DNA from: Marsupella aquatica
Lineage: Eukaryota; Marchantiophyta
Length of the DNA: 64,000 bases
Direction of reading: 5' to 3'
NCBI GenBank assembly: GCA_973895155.1
Contig: OZ316895.1
Coordinates: 4,464,001-4,528,000 of the forward strand
Part shown: in pieces, positions 21,335-33,354 of the stretch
How positions within the stretch are numbered: the first letter of the stretch is position 1
Layout: each line of letters opens with the position of its first letter
Program-made: the position numbers and the translations under genes
Notes under the pieces: model-generated
Seen by the model: only the letters and a program-made list of their open reading frames with translations
Databases searched by the model: none
Told to the model about the DNA's origin: nothing

Positions 21335-22522
21335 ATGCCGATCACGGACAGATGGAGGAGGAGAGAGCAGACCGGCATAGCGGATCTGGGTCCGATTCAG
21401 ATCATGCGAGAGGCGTTTAGACAGTTTTGGACCTACTACTTCCACTTCCTCCTGATTCAACTCACGCTCATCCTCCCGGTTGTGGGCCTCTTCGCTTCCG
21501 TCCAATACCAGCTGCTTGTGTATCCGCTGAAGGCCCTTCCTTTTGTCCCACCTGCTCACGAATTACTTGTTCCCAGGTCCAGTCATCGACTCTCCTTTCT
21601 CATCCCCAAATCCCACGAGAGAGCCTCCTCTACCCCCAGCAGTGACTTGACGAATGCGCACACGTTCCACCCTGTGGTGCTGATGAGCTTGCTTGCAACG
21701 TTTGCCTTCGAAGCAGCTCAGGGTCTCTCCACTTCAGCCATTCTTCTCTCAGTGGGTTTCATCTACGCGGGCCTGAAGGTCTCTTTCTTTGGGATCCTCA
21801 GATCCGCTATCCCTACTCTGTGGTTGCGCCTGGCGGTCACAACTCTATACAACGTCTTCGTCTCACAGTGCATCGTTCTCTTGGAGACTGCAGCTCTCTT
21901 AGCGTTGCTGAAGTTTGAGCAAGGGATCTGGATTAAGGTACTGGAGGTTGTGGTTGGAGGTGCGTTTGGTCTAGTCGATCTCTTCCTGGGGGTGGTCTTC
22001 GGTGTGGCTTTGGGGGTGTCCGTTCTCGAGGAGGCCTACGGATTTGCAGCTTTCAAGAAGGCCCTGAAGCTCCTGCATGGGAAAGGGCGAGTGGCAATTT
22101 GGTTCCACGTCGTGTGGTCCAGGACCGTCCCAAGCGTCGTCACATTTGCTTTGAACTTCCGCGAAACGACAATGCAAGTAGGAATTTCGAAAACAGGGGA
22201 TCACCGAAGCTGGAGTCCAACACCTTTACAGGGGGATTACTTAAATTGTGTTCTGTTCCTTGCCTGGACGACCTTGTTCTGGCAATTGAGCTCGTTGTGT
22301 GCTGGCGTCCAGTATGTGTCTTTCAAGGCTTACCATCACGAGAACATTGCGGATTCCCGTTTTTTCGAGGAGAGGGCCGAGGCAGGATACCAGCGGATTG
22401 GACATGAGAGTATTCAAGTAGAAGCACCATCGCCATCTCCATCACCACCAGCTCTAGGTGACACCTCGATCGAAATTGGCAGCAGCAATACAGAGAGTCT
22501 TCTAGCAAGGCCCGATTCCTAA
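21335..22522 (+). CDS. Plant multi-span membrane protein, intronless, 395 aa
   Basis: The single exon gives a complete protein from ATG 21335 to TAA 22520-22522. After a short basic N-terminus comes a conserved cytosolic-type helix (LGPIQIMREAFRQFW), then about six hydrophobic segments near residues 37-56, 113-145, 170-192, 202-228, 252-272 and 303-325. The tail contains QYVSFKAYHHENIADS, followed by a disordered Ser/Pro-rich end. This layout, including the YHHENI motif after the last span, is that of a plant-specific membrane family usually of unknown function and often annotated, misleadingly, as a polyadenylate-binding-protein-binding protein. A shorter paralogue with the same N-terminal helix and tail motif (FKAYHNEDLAES) lies at 31995-33056. 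Location and function cannot be told from sequence. Confidence 0.8.
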   Translation: MPITDRWRRREQTGIADLGPIQIMREAFRQFWTYYFHFLLIQLTLILPVVGLFASVQYQLLVYPLKALPFVPPAHELLVPRSSHRLSFLIPKSHERASSTPSSDLTNAHTFHPVVLMSLLATFAFEAAQGLSTSAILLSVGFIYAGLKVSFFGILRSAIPTLWLRLAVTTLYNVFVSQCIVLLETAALLALLKFEQGIWIKVLEVVVGGAFGLVDLFLGVVFGVALGVSVLEEAYGFAAFKKALKLLHGKGRVAIWFHVVWSRTVPSVVTFALNFRETTMQVGISKTGDHRSWSPTPLQGDYLNCVLFLAWTTLFWQLSSLCAGVQYVSFKAYHHENIADSRFFEERAEAGYQRIGHESIQVEAPSPSPSPPALGDTSIEIGSSNTESLLARPDS

Positions 22523-23080
22523 GCACTCAATTGCACAGGGAATTTTAATTGATTGAGTTTTTATTGCATCGTCTTTGATGTACGGTGACTGTATAATTAG
22601 ATGATGAGTGGAATAGGTGAAGAACTGATAACTTAGTTAGAAAATCCAATGTTGGCAATTTTTTGGACCTACAATTAATGTCTGTCTCTAGATCAGCTCT
22701 GAATGTGCATATCTTGGGTCCAGAGACTGGCAATTGTGCATTAGGTCTTTTGAGTATCATACGTTTTGGATAAATCATAAGTGAGGTCGTTCGATCAATG
22801 GCGGATTTTCATTTTGATCCCGAATATTGATTCGCTAGACCGTTTGCTCTGTGATCTCCTTTCGGTTCAGAATTTGGTTACTTTTGCCGCACTATTTTCC
22901 AATGCTCAAGGCCTAGGCTCAAGTAGCATTCTAAATTGAAACGTAGTAAGGACTTCTGATGACAAGACATTAAGCAGGCAACAGGATTTCTGAGACTTCA
23001 AGGTCTTCTGACTTGAAATCTTGGGTGGGAGTCCTTTTCGGAATTTCAGCACGCAGACGAATGGAGATTGGTTTAGGGGT
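22523..23080. other. Downstream flank, no gene
   Basis: Probable 3' untranslated region of the membrane-protein gene followed by AT-rich intergenic sequence. I see no coding frame. Confidence 0.4.
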
Positions 23081-23257
23081 TTCGCACAACAAAAATGAGA
23101 GGAACTTGTGCAACGTGAGGGGTGAAAAGCATATGGACAAAACCCAAGCTTTCTGTACAGATCCATTGTGCACCAATTTCCACCATAGACCATCTTGGCC
23201 TACATTCTAAAGTTCTACTCAAATACCTTTGCAATGGTATCTCAGATACCCCTAAAC
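23081..23257 (+). repeat. 177-bp direct repeat, copy 1
   Basis: These 177 bases recur with no difference that I can see at 24419-24595. The match begins TTCGCACAACAAAAATG and ends ATACCCCTAAAC. Flanks differ on both sides, so this is a sharply bounded duplication and probably recent. Confidence 0.9.
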
Positions 23258-23541
23258 GGACAGACAATGGGGGTATACTCTCTTGGGGCAGGGAATCAAC
23301 TGACTTATCACAATCTAGAGGCTACTGTACTGAAAACTAGGTCCTCCCCTGAATTCTTTTCCACATATGTCTTCTCTTCATGAGGGATACAGCGAGTCAG
23401 AACCCACGAGTTCTGGGAATCAAATTCAATCCATGAGCTAGCAAAACTACTCAGAGAAGCCAATTGATCTTAGGGGAAGCAATGTTGTGGGGAATGATGT
23501 CTGCAGGCCTGTGCACAATCTGTCATTATGGAGGGAGACGA

Positions 23542-23546
<5 letters not shown>

Positions 23547-23583
<37 letters not shown>
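23547..23583. repeat. (CT)n microsatellite
   Basis: About 18 uninterrupted CT units, followed by TGTGTGAG. Confidence 0.95.
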
Positions 23584-23588
<5 letters not shown>

Positions 23589-24274
23589 AGAGGCCAAAAA
23601 TGGAAAGTTGTGAACATTTAGTTGGTGGGTCGTTACCTGACTACACGTCAGCTCAGCTTCTGTGTGGACTCCCTTTGGCCGTCAGCACACGTGGAGGGTT
23701 GGGGGAGGGCTGGTGTAGTGAGAGCATTCCCACCTGGCATGCTACACCCAGTCTTTATGAGCTTGGTGGGTTAGGAGCCCAGATGGGATGTGCTATGTTT
23801 GAGCTTGCCCCTGACCCACCCAAAGCTGCCTCCTGGGTGCCAGATGTATAGGATAACCAACGTCTAGGAGGGGGTTATAACCAAGCCCAAATCTTGCTTT
23901 TTGTAGATTAATCTTGTCCGGAAAAAGATTAGCTGGCTGTATATCTGAGGGCAATAGATAATAAGAACAGGAGTTTGTCTGTGAGCCTGATTTCATACCA
24001 AACGCAATTGGATTGGGCTGAAGCCTGCATCTTGATCGTGGTGGATGGCTTTGCTGTATCTCAAAATGGCAGCAGCCATGGGATCTATGGAAGATTTCAC
24101 CAAAATGAAAACAATGTTGGAACTTATCTTGCAACAGAAAATGTAGAATTTTATATCTATTACATTCCAAACAACCAAATTAGAAAGTGAAATGATTCTT
24201 AAAAGTGATCAAATATACAAAAACTATTTATGCAAGTCATTGAAATCTAATGACAAGTATGTGTGAGGAAAGAG

Positions 24275-24600
24275 CCATTGTTTAGAGGTGCTTGGAGGCA
24301 GTTGTTGCAGAGGTATTCGAGCAGAACTTTAAAATGTAGGGCAAGAGGCGGTAAGGATTGGTCCATAATGGATCTGTACAGTGGGTCTCGGGTACTTGTT
24401 GTGTTCTTGTTCCCTTGGTTCGCACAACAAAAATGAGAGGAACTTGTGCAACGTGAGGGGTGAAAAGCATATGGACAAAACCCAAGCTTTCTGTACAGAT
24501 CCATTGTGCACCAATTTCCACCATAGACCATCTTGGCCTACATTCTAAAGTTCTACTCAAATACCTTTGCAATGGTATCTCAGATACCCCTAAACAATGG
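24275..24600. repeat. Imperfect inverted repeat of about 107-110 bp arms, microRNA-like foldback
   Basis: The left arm 24275-24381 begins CCATTGTTTAGAGGTGC and ends GATCTGTACAG. The right arm 24491-24600 begins CTGTACAGATCC and ends CCCCTAAACAATGG. When inverted they align along their full length with scattered mismatches, and a loop of about 109 bases lies between. The right arm is part of the 177-bp repeat, so the foldback seems to have formed when a copy of that repeat landed near an older inverted relative. An RNA from here would form a long imperfect hairpin of the kind from which young plant MIR genes arise. Expression unknown. Confidence 0.8.
24419..24595 (+). repeat. 177-bp direct repeat, copy 2
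   Basis: This repeats 23081-23257. Its right two thirds form the right arm of the foldback at 24275-24600. Confidence 0.9.
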
Positions 24601-26833
24601 CCCTTCCCTTGAAATACTGGACATATACTATATCAAGACTTGTGTTACAAGGTTTTCCACATTAGATAACTGTTAAGAATGAATCACTTTTTAGTTGGCT
24701 AATTAAGATATAATAGATACCCTTGCTACAAGATAAAATAACAAATTTTGTTCCAGAATGGTTTAGCTATATCAACTTAGTTCACCATTGGTGGCAAGTT
24801 TTGGGACTTGAAGTCCCCTCTCCCTCTTGGTAGGGTACTTTGTTGGATCCTTTGGTTGTCTCACCGTGTGTCCCCTGGTTGGTTGGCCTTGAGACTAAGA
24901 TTTAACATGATCTCCCTCCTAGTAGTGTCAGTTTCTGATCCCTAGGTGGTCGCCCCATGTGGACTTCTCTACAACATTGCAAATGTCTCATCTGTTAGAG
25001 CATCTATAGACTACAGCTTCCCTATTCTTTTCCAGTTGGCTACCTTGACCAGAACGCAACTATTGGGCAAACTTAATCCAAAGGGTTCTGGTTTGAGAAG
25101 GGGTTCAACACGCTCCGAAGAGTCACTTGAGCGTTGACTATCCTTGAAGGGCACCAATGCATAATTATTGCGCAAAGTGATTTTTGGTACGGACACTGGT
25201 GCACTGAAGGCCCGATGTTGATGATCACATTTGGCAGGAACCACAGATTTCTGGTAGGTGACCTGGCCTGCAGCATTTTGAAAAAACTCCATTCACCACC
25301 CCAATGCTCTCTCTGCCATTTGACATTTTAATCCTTGTGATTTTTCCGTAGGACTTTGTTTGACACCAGGAGAGATACTCCTTACCTTCCACCTTGGAGG
25401 TAACCAGACCATGTTCAGATACTGAGCACTCAGGTTACTAACAATTTAATTCTTTGTGCAGCTGAAGCACTGGACATCTGGGCATGCATTGTATCTAAAT
25501 GATTCCTCTTATTAGTAAATGCTACCTTGGCTAAGTATACAAAATTATGTGTCCTCTCTACAAGCAATCTATTGCTAACCACCATAAAGGGGTATATACT
25601 GCCTCCTACATTAATTAATCTAATTCATTCTCCTCATTCCTTTGCGTGCACTTTGATTTCTAGTGGACCAGGTTCAGACATTTTCAAGCTTATGAGAGTA
25701 CTCTCAGGGACCCATGTGAAGGAAAATTACTGACACCACTAAAGAGAAACAAGAATTCCAATCAAGTCTACTTCTGAACAAACATTGTAGTACTGGATGC
25801 TCCAGTCTTTGGCACAACCTTCGATCATGGAGTCTTTCCACGACTTGTATTCAGGTATGCTGTAAAGTGCAAGCATTCGTCCACTTGTGTGTGTTGCCTA
25901 TGAGATCAATATTGGTAAACATGATTACTGGGCAAGATGTCTCCAGGACGTGTTCACCGAAGCACTGGACAAAGACTATACAGTGAGTCCTGATTTGGAG
26001 TTGAGCAGAATTAGAAAATTCCTCCTCTGTGGAAATGGTAGACACCTTTTGACATACCTTGAGTCATGAACTCAAACAAGAATGAAGGACTTTTTAAGAG
26101 TGACGGCCAGACCTTTTATGTGTGATCCATCATGATCCTGTCACGGCAATGAATAGAGAGTTCACAGAGCGTTTGATTTAGCCAGTCAGTTGCAATAATT
26201 AAATGTTAATGCCAGCTTGATGGGCCATACAACTTTAAGGATTAGTAGCCAACTTATGTACTGCAAGGAGAACTGAAATTTCCATCTCAAGATTCTAATG
26301 ATCATGATTATGAGGTCACTATAGCGCAGAGACCTGATATCTTCGTAATCTTTACCGTGCTAAAGTTCAAAAAAATGTAAGCTGAAATGAGTATTTAGCT
26401 CTACGTAAGCAGACATCGTCCCACTTCAGCACCGGGAAGAGTGTGAACCTGTCGTCAAGAACTCTGGGGGTAATTCGCATTTCTACCAGAGCTCTTTCAT
26501 GAGTTGTCTAGTTGACAGCCTCCTCTGCATTCTATGCCACACCGGAGCCTCCTTTGATTGTTGCAATGCTGTTGACAAAGTTGACCTGCAGGACAATATA
26601 CTCCTTTGAGTGGAAAGGAGCCTGAAGTGTAAATGCTAGTCTTTGGTAAACAGGCAACCTATGTTTTTTTGTCTCATGTTATTTGAATCAAATTTGATTG
26701 AATAGAAGCTTGTAGGACAAAATTTCATACCGGCTGGAAGTGACTATCACTGAATGTCACAGAGACTTCCCATCTATCATTAATCTTCTCTAAGATCCTG
26801 CTCAAAATTGAGATGAGAGAGTCACAGAGTGAT
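24601..26833. other. Intergenic stretch, possible gene debris
   Basis: Mostly AT-rich. A minus-strand frame at 25011-25292 (GQVTYQKSVVPAKCDHQHR, then ERVEPLLKPEPFGLS) and a plus-strand frame at 25887-26069 (INIGKHDYWARCLQDVF) have protein-like composition, but I find no family, no clear splice sites and no continuation. They may be remnants of decayed genes. Confidence 0.35.
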
Positions 26834-27166
26834 TTAAAAAGAGCACAACCCATAACAGACATTTTCTAATTCCCAACTGGACCACCTTTTGATTAATTCA
26901 ACGAACCTTGGAAGGGGTTCTCCACAACCAGGCATTGGCATGGACACTAAGTACGGCCCCACATAATCTAGGAATGAACTTATGGGTGGGTGGTGGCCGT
27001 TGAGCTCAACCTTCAGAGTCTTTTTGAGATAGCCTGCAATGTCCAAAATTCGTTTGCTCATCAACGAGTTATGTTGATCCATTCCGTAACTAAATTCTAA
27101 TGCTTCTGAATCCTTTCCAATTCTCTCCAAGTCTCTCTTCCTTTTCCTCAATCTTCGGCTTGACAA
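26834..27166 (-). CDS. Possible small hypothetical ORF or gene fragment
   Basis: A minus-strand frame of 110 codons gives a Lys/Arg-rich start (RRLRKRKRDLERIGKD) and then KRILDIAGYLKKTLKVELNG and VSMPMPGCGEPLPRFVELI. The composition is protein-like, but the frame lacks a good ATG at its start, I recognise no domain and no neighbouring exon could be joined. It may be a decayed exon. Confidence 0.25.
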   Translation of the reverse strand: MSSRRLRKRKRDLERIGKDSEALEFSYGMDQHNSLMSKRILDIAGYLKKTLKVELNGHHPPISSFLDYVGPYLVSMPMPGCGEPLPRFVELIKRWSSWELENVCYGLCSF

Positions 27167-30100
27167 TGATCTCCATTGAAGTCGTGCTCGGGGGTTTCAC
27201 TTCCACAAAAATGGCATATCACGTGCGACGAAGGATAGGGTCATTTTATTGGTTATAAGGGAAGACTTAAGAATTTTTGTAGAAGAACAATAGGGTCTTT
27301 TAAATTCAATTGTGAGACTTATAAGAACATTAGGGCCTTTTTAATCCAATTTTATAATATTCCAAGAATATTCCAACTTTATAGGGGTTAAAAAATAATA
27401 TTTTTTCTTACATTTTAGGGGGTCCAAGGCCTAAAAACATCGCAGGTGATGGGGAGGTCCCCATGTAGTGAGACCCCCGAGAAGTCGTGGTTTCTCATTT
27501 GCTGGAGTTGATTTTCCGGCTATTAGGCATTCTTCACACCACAAATCGATCTTCATTTCAGGACCATGCAAAACCAAATCATTTAGAAATTTACAAGGAG
27601 ATGGAATGCTGGCCATCCCCCCTGTCATCCAAGGTTCTGGCAAGGGACATTTCATTTCACTGGGTTGTTCCCCATGTCACTCTTTATTTCTCCCTGCACA
27701 TACACGGACGGACAGAGCCCTCACGAACTTGGGAAGAGATAAACACACCAGTGCAACACAGGTGCGACCCAAGTTTAGGGCAGGGATGTGCAGATTGGGT
27801 TACGAGTCACGAGACTGCTCACTCCACAATGCCATCAACCCACAATGCCATTCAAGCTGAAGAAGTCATGTAGTCTGTGTATTCAACGCCCGATTCAACG
27901 TCCACTTCTTACGAAGTATTACACTCAGAATGTTGCGGTTTTGTAACGAACTTTGTTTTCAAGCTTTCTTTGTGTCATTTTGGGTACATTATATACAATG
28001 TGCATGTGATGTGATTGAGTTCCTATTGTTGTTCATTCACTTCTTGGAGCTCAATCTGGCATCGCCACCACAACTTTGCAACATTTCCCTGTAAACCATG
28101 GATAATTGCACACTAACGGGACATTTAACAAGAGATACAAATCAGACACACTTTTCAATAAGTACAAATTTAGGGGATTATTAAGCAGTGCAGACCCTGG
28201 GTTAGTGCACATTGGGTCCGAGAGTGGGCACTGAAAGAGTTAACTGCAGTTTGATTCAAAACAGGTCCCTACAAATTACCATTATGTATACTGAACTGCA
28301 AAAGAACAAAAGGCACATAACCAGTAGGATCCACAGGCAAAAGTCCCAATCAAAGGGGGGCAATCACAGAGCCAAAAAGCCCAGTTGACCCAAGACTAAG
28401 ACTTAAAACCTTATCTATAGACAAACTAAAGAGCCTGGTAGAGATTAGATTCAATTGTTCCCTGAACAAAGTTTCCACTTTTCTGAAGAAAATGGAGCCT
28501 TGGCAGTTGAATCAACGGCAGGATTATTTCATATCACAGGAAAAAAACCTCATAAACTGCAGCCGACTTCTTCTAACTGATTGAAGCCTTTCTGTTGAAA
28601 ATAGTACTAAACTTTTGGTCATTCACCCTCAATGGAAGGCAACTTTTGATCTAGTACAGACAAGAACCTTCCCCAGTAGCAATCTTGTGTACCACATGGG
28701 TCAGCTCACTTTAAAATTGATGCTGTGCCATCAAAGTCCAGCAACTGCCTTTCTGTCCTGCAAAGTACTCGGTACAAACCATATAGAGGACCATTAAAAC
28801 TATGCTGCAATCTACTATATTGTTTACAATTCTACTCCTCGTTGTGCACTTAAGAGAAAACAGATTTTAACGAAAGCTCATACATTATGAGTCCGATTTT
28901 CTTTTTCCCAGTGTGGCTAATGTCACCTTGTGTGAAGGAGAGGCGTTAAGAATATTATCTACTTTTACTAGATTAATTTATGACCAGCACATCTCCTTTG
29001 ATCTCAGGATGACCATTAGATTCTGGCTAATGGAAGACAAAAACCTGGTGAAGTTTTGCCAAAAGGGGCAAAAACTTTCTAGAGTGGTGGAATCTAGCAA
29101 AATTTCAACCACTACAAAAAAGGGTGAGTTAAAGCTTCAAGTTCGACTTTTTTTCACAGGACAGTGTCTATCTTGTCAGAGAGTGGATTTACAAGAAGTA
29201 GAGGACACTTGTGACCTTTTATCACCAGAGCAAAGACGAGGGCCACTGTTTCAAATATAGACTAGTCACCATGATCTTCTGAAATGAAGTTTAATAAACG
29301 GAGATCCCTTGAATAAAGGAGCCAACTCTCCCATCACTTTCCCCTATATTAGTATATTGGGTTGCTTTGCATTTGGGACGTGTCTCCAGGTTTGGCTTTT
29401 TTGTTGTTTTGCAAAATCATATCTACTTTCAGTTCAAGTTCTGAAGCCAACTTTTGCCTTTTCCTCTAATATACAGTCCAAATTACATGAAACCCTGTGC
29501 CCCCATGTCTTGCAAACCACCCTAAGTGCAGGCTGTTGGGATGACATCCCAAGCCTGCAGTTATCCCAGGTATGCACTGCCCAATAAATGAGTTAAGTAT
29601 ATGCTCTCCTGGACATGTGCATGATTACAAAACTGTAACATGTGTAGTTTGAGCACTTAAAGAAAAGAGATTAGGGGCTTAATGACCTCCATGGTCAATA
29701 CTTGCCCTCTCAATCACTCGGGTTTGGGGTTTGGCATCACAATCTGGAATTGCTATGTCATTGTGAACTCGCTGTCCTGTTTCCAAATTTTAGTGTTGTA
29801 GTACACTAGAGTTTGCATAAGAGCCCTCACTAAACAACAACATATGGACACTAAACAACAAATCCATAAGTGAATTTGACTCTCTAAATCTAAACATGCA
29901 TTTATCAGTTAGTGCAATGCATGCATAAGAAGCATTTATTGATATTAAGAGCAAAAAATGCCTACTAAAGTAGTTGCATGCACTTATCCAGCTGAATCAA
30001 GCAAAATGAGGGCTCAGGGTGTGAGGAGTTGATTTGTGTGACCTGGCAGCACAACAGGGAAGTGCACATGCAATTTCACATGCACATATGGAAAAACGAA

Positions 30101-30562
30101 TTTCCATATCCCTCTTCATAATGCCCTCTAACCAGTATATTATCACTATTCTTCTTCACTTATGGATCCACAGATTTCAGTCTAATCGATCGTCAATACT
30201 CGATGAGTTTAATTCAGTCCATCATTCTACTCATCCAGTACGAGTCACGTGCTTCTAAACTCTAAAGCCTCTTCCAATCCTGCAGAGAGCAGACGAAGAA
30301 TTGAATAGAATTGGAGGCTGGCTGACCATGTGTGCCGACGAAGAAACGCAGCAAGTCTCCAAACCTGGAAGACTTGGTGGTCAAGGCACGAAAGTCTTCC
30401 CTAGTTAATAAAGAATAGCGAATAGGATATCCTCAAGTACAGCAATATAAATGCAGTATTGTACACTTTGCATCGATAAAATCTCTTCGGTGGACCCAGA
30501 ACACCTCACCTATTAAACCGTGTTTCGGTTTGACAGAAAAAAGAGGAAGATTTCTAAAGTCT
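27167..30562. other. Long intergenic stretch with a degenerate MITE, no gene
   Basis: No coding frame is convincing; overlapping open frames at 27468-27873 cancel each other and an open frame at 28913-29260 shows no domain. Around 28320-28390 are purine-rich repeats like those at 8405-8470. At about 29508-29994 is a degenerate relative of the TA-flanked element of 8812-9460, sharing the imperfect palindrome with AGCCTGCAGTTAT and the closing GCACTTATCCA motif, but its ends have decayed. Confidence 0.5.
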
Positions 30563-30798
30563 GACCAAACAAGCCAAACAAAGAAAAACAAAAACGAGAC
30601 AGATCATACGCGGACCAAACAAAGCCAAACAAAGCCAAAAAAAACGAGACAGATACGCGGACCAATCAATGCCGAACAAAGGAAAACAAGACGAGACACA
30701 TAAGCGGACCAAACAATGCCGAACAAAGGAAAACAAAAAAAGATAAGCCTCGGACCAAACAATGCCGAACAAAGAAAAACAAAACAAGACAGATAGGC
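30563..30798. repeat. Minisatellite, five units of about 47 bp
   Basis: Units begin GGACCAAACAATGCCGAAC (or GACCAAACAAGCC) and carry purine-rich AACAAAGGAAAAC and GAGACAGAT segments. Five units with 10-20 percent divergence follow each other. On the minus strand this creates a Phe-rich open frame that is only a by-product of the repeat. Confidence 0.85.
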
Positions 30799-31994
30799 AG
30801 TCCACCCGCTTTAGGGCTGAGGCAGTTGATTTTAATTAGTCCCTCGAAAGTTCCGTTTCGTGACTTTCATATGCGGTTTCGTGACTCTCATGCATATGCG
30901 GTTTTGTGACTCATGCATATACGGGTTATTCCGGAGCTGTACCAGACTTCAGTTACTCAATAGTGTGTTAGTTTTCACTACTCCTTTGTTGGTTATTTTT
31001 TGGTTTTAGGGCCTCTAAAGTTTAGTTTTGTGACCTTCCCAATTTACTCGGGAGCTCTGACTACTAGGCTTTTGAGTTAGTAGACTCCTTTGTTAGTTAT
31101 TTTTTGGTCTTTATTCCTTAGTCCCCTTTTGGTTGGGACCCTTGGCTTGTTTTTCTTGGGGCTCTTTTTACTCCCTTCATTGGGTTAATTTGCCATTGGG
31201 ACCATGTCTCCCAGGTTCACCCTTTTTTGCCCTTGGGCCCGCTTTCCATGTGCTGATGAGATCAGACTGAGCCCCATGTCACATTGAGCGAATGAGGGGC
31301 TTTACGTGCATTGCCGCCATTGTGTATTTCATGAGCTCACTTCGAGGCCTCTTCCTCTTGAAGCTCAATAGACTACCGTACATAGCTCATCGGGCTTCAG
31401 CTTAGAGCTCTAGAAATCTCTATAAGAATTTATGCATCCGTGACTTTGGCTGTAGATGTGCAAGTTTGAAGCTCGAGCAATAGGAAGGCGTCTAGCCTCG
31501 AAGTGTGTCGATTAAGACGAAGGGGTATAGAGTGACTTCGTTCTCCATCACGGGAATGGAATCGTGAGCGCCGCATACTTATTGCCAGCGAGAGAAGGGA
31601 GGCCCGTGCGACAATCTTCCAAATAGGGACTTTGGTCGTACTACCCATTCCCAGAGAGAGAAGGGAGGGTAAAACAATCGTCCGGATATATAACCTGGAG
31701 TTTGGTTGCAGGTGTCTTATTGAGTTTCGGAAGCCAATTGTGGCGTTTTGGCAGATGAGTTGGAATCAGAGCTAACAGCTCTAATGCTGGGCAATTAGTA
31801 GGCGCATGTCGGATGCTGTTGTGATCGATCGTGTAGCGACAGTCGGAAAATCTTCAGGAGAGAAGTGTTCGACTAGCTAGGTCTCCTCGAAAATATATCA
31901 TTTGGTACGTGAACGTTGGGTACCAGAGAGTTGGACTCCGAGCCAGCTAGTTCAGAAGAGAGGAAAACCCACTTAATCAGGATCTAGGGGATCC
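30799..31994. other. Upstream region of the membrane-protein paralogue
   Basis: 30830-31230 is T-rich with TTTTGTGACT-type repeats, including an inverted relative of the 8405-8470 repeat. 31240-31994 probably holds the promoter and leader of the gene at 31995. I could not place a TATA box or transcription start. Confidence 0.4.
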
Positions 31995-33056
31995 ATGGCC
32001 GTCATGAGGAAAGAGCAGAAGGAAATCGATCGGCTCGGGCCTGTTGGTATCATACGAGAGGCGTTCAAGCTCTTGTCGAGCTACTTCAATTTCTTCATGA
32101 AGATTCAGCTCACGTTCCTGCTACCGTTGGCAGCACTCGCGACCCTGCCAACAGGATACGTGCTCCACCTGAGGGTGAATCTAGGTGGACCACCAGCAAC
32201 TGCTCGTGCTCCACATCTGCCAAGCAACTCCGGTGCCTCGTTCCCTGGAGGCACACCGGTGCTCCACTTGGGCGTTGTCTAGGGCGTTGCCATGGTTGCT
32301 TTACTTCTCGTCTGGGCTGTCTTTACCATTTTCATGGTGGCTCTTGTGAGCCTGGCTTCAGCGGCCATTATTTACGCAGTAGGGCTCCATTACACAGGCC
32401 AAAGCGTCTCTTTCAACGATGTGGTCCGTGCTACCGTGCCCCGCTTGTGGATGCGCCTGACCATCACCGAAATATATAAGATTTTGCTCCTCTGTGGCAT
32501 GTTGATTACGCAACTCGTGGGTTCTCTTCTCCTCTACTACCATACGGCCCTACCGTTGATGTTGTTGGGAGTGGCAGTGCTTGGAATCCTGTCGATTATC
32601 GGGTCGGTTTATCTGGAAGTCACGTTCCTGCTCGCTGCTGGAGTAGCCGTTCTCGAGAATGATTATGGGTGGGCAGCTGTGAGGAGGACTCCGAAGCTTC
32701 TGAAGGGAAGAGTACGCGTAGCACTCTTGTTTCAGCTGCTGTTCATAGTGCTCTCCGTCCTCGTACTCGGATTACAGCGCGCTTTCCAATCCCAGTCTAT
32801 CGCCAAGGGGAATTATTCACCAGCGAGTGTCACTGCATTTGTCATCATCACTGTGCTTTATATTTCTTGCACGAGCTTTCTTTGGCAGCTACGCGCGGTG
32901 TGCACGGGCGTTCTATATGTGTCCTTCAAGGCTTATCACAACGAAGACCTTGCTGAATCTATCTTCGAAAAGGCGATTGAGGTGGAATATGAACGTGTTG
33001 GAAGCGGGACTAATGACGCCAAGCTAGGCGGACAGAAAGCAGAATCTCTCGTTTAG
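31995..33056 (+). pseudogene. Paralogue of the 21-kb membrane protein, interrupted by one TAG
   Basis: From ATG 31995 one frame continues to TAG 33054-33056 (353 codons) except for TAG at 32280-32282 after residue 95. Before the stop: DRLGPVGIIREAFKLLSSYF and a first membrane span. After it: further hydrophobic spans, VSFNDVVRATVPRLWMRL, GVAVLENDYGWAAVRR and YVSFKAYHNEDLAES, all with counterparts in the 21335-22522 gene. Everything but this one codon looks like a gene under selection, without frameshifts. A CAG-to-TAG change would explain it. It could be a very young pseudogene, a segregating null allele, a sequencing error, or two separate ORFs; the long second half starts with several Met codons. 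Confidence 0.8.
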
Positions 33057-33354
33057 GCAGTTTTCATTCTCTACAGTTAGTAGTGAAGTATCAGATGAGG
33101 TCGGAGAAAGGTGTATTTGTGTTCACACTAACTTGACCCACCTGTAAGTAATGTAAATTCGGAACTCTTAAACCAAGGACAAACGTGCCTTTCATTGAAT
33201 CTTACGCCACTATGCTTCTATTCCAATCACGAAATCAGTATAACTCTAGCCATTTTGCCCTCTGCCTGGATTTCTATTCAAGGCTGATATGTAATAACGT
33301 CAGGAAAACATGTCCTCCTTGACTTGTTTTTTATTGATCTGTAGAATAATAGCA
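33057..33354. other. 3' flank of the membrane-protein paralogue
   Basis: AT-rich; probable 3' untranslated region. No further gene seen before the duplicated segment begins. Confidence 0.4.

Noticed and set aside
30554-30805. Phe/Leu/Cys-rich minus-strand frame resembling a membrane peptide
   Set aside because: Entirely made of the 47-bp minisatellite units.
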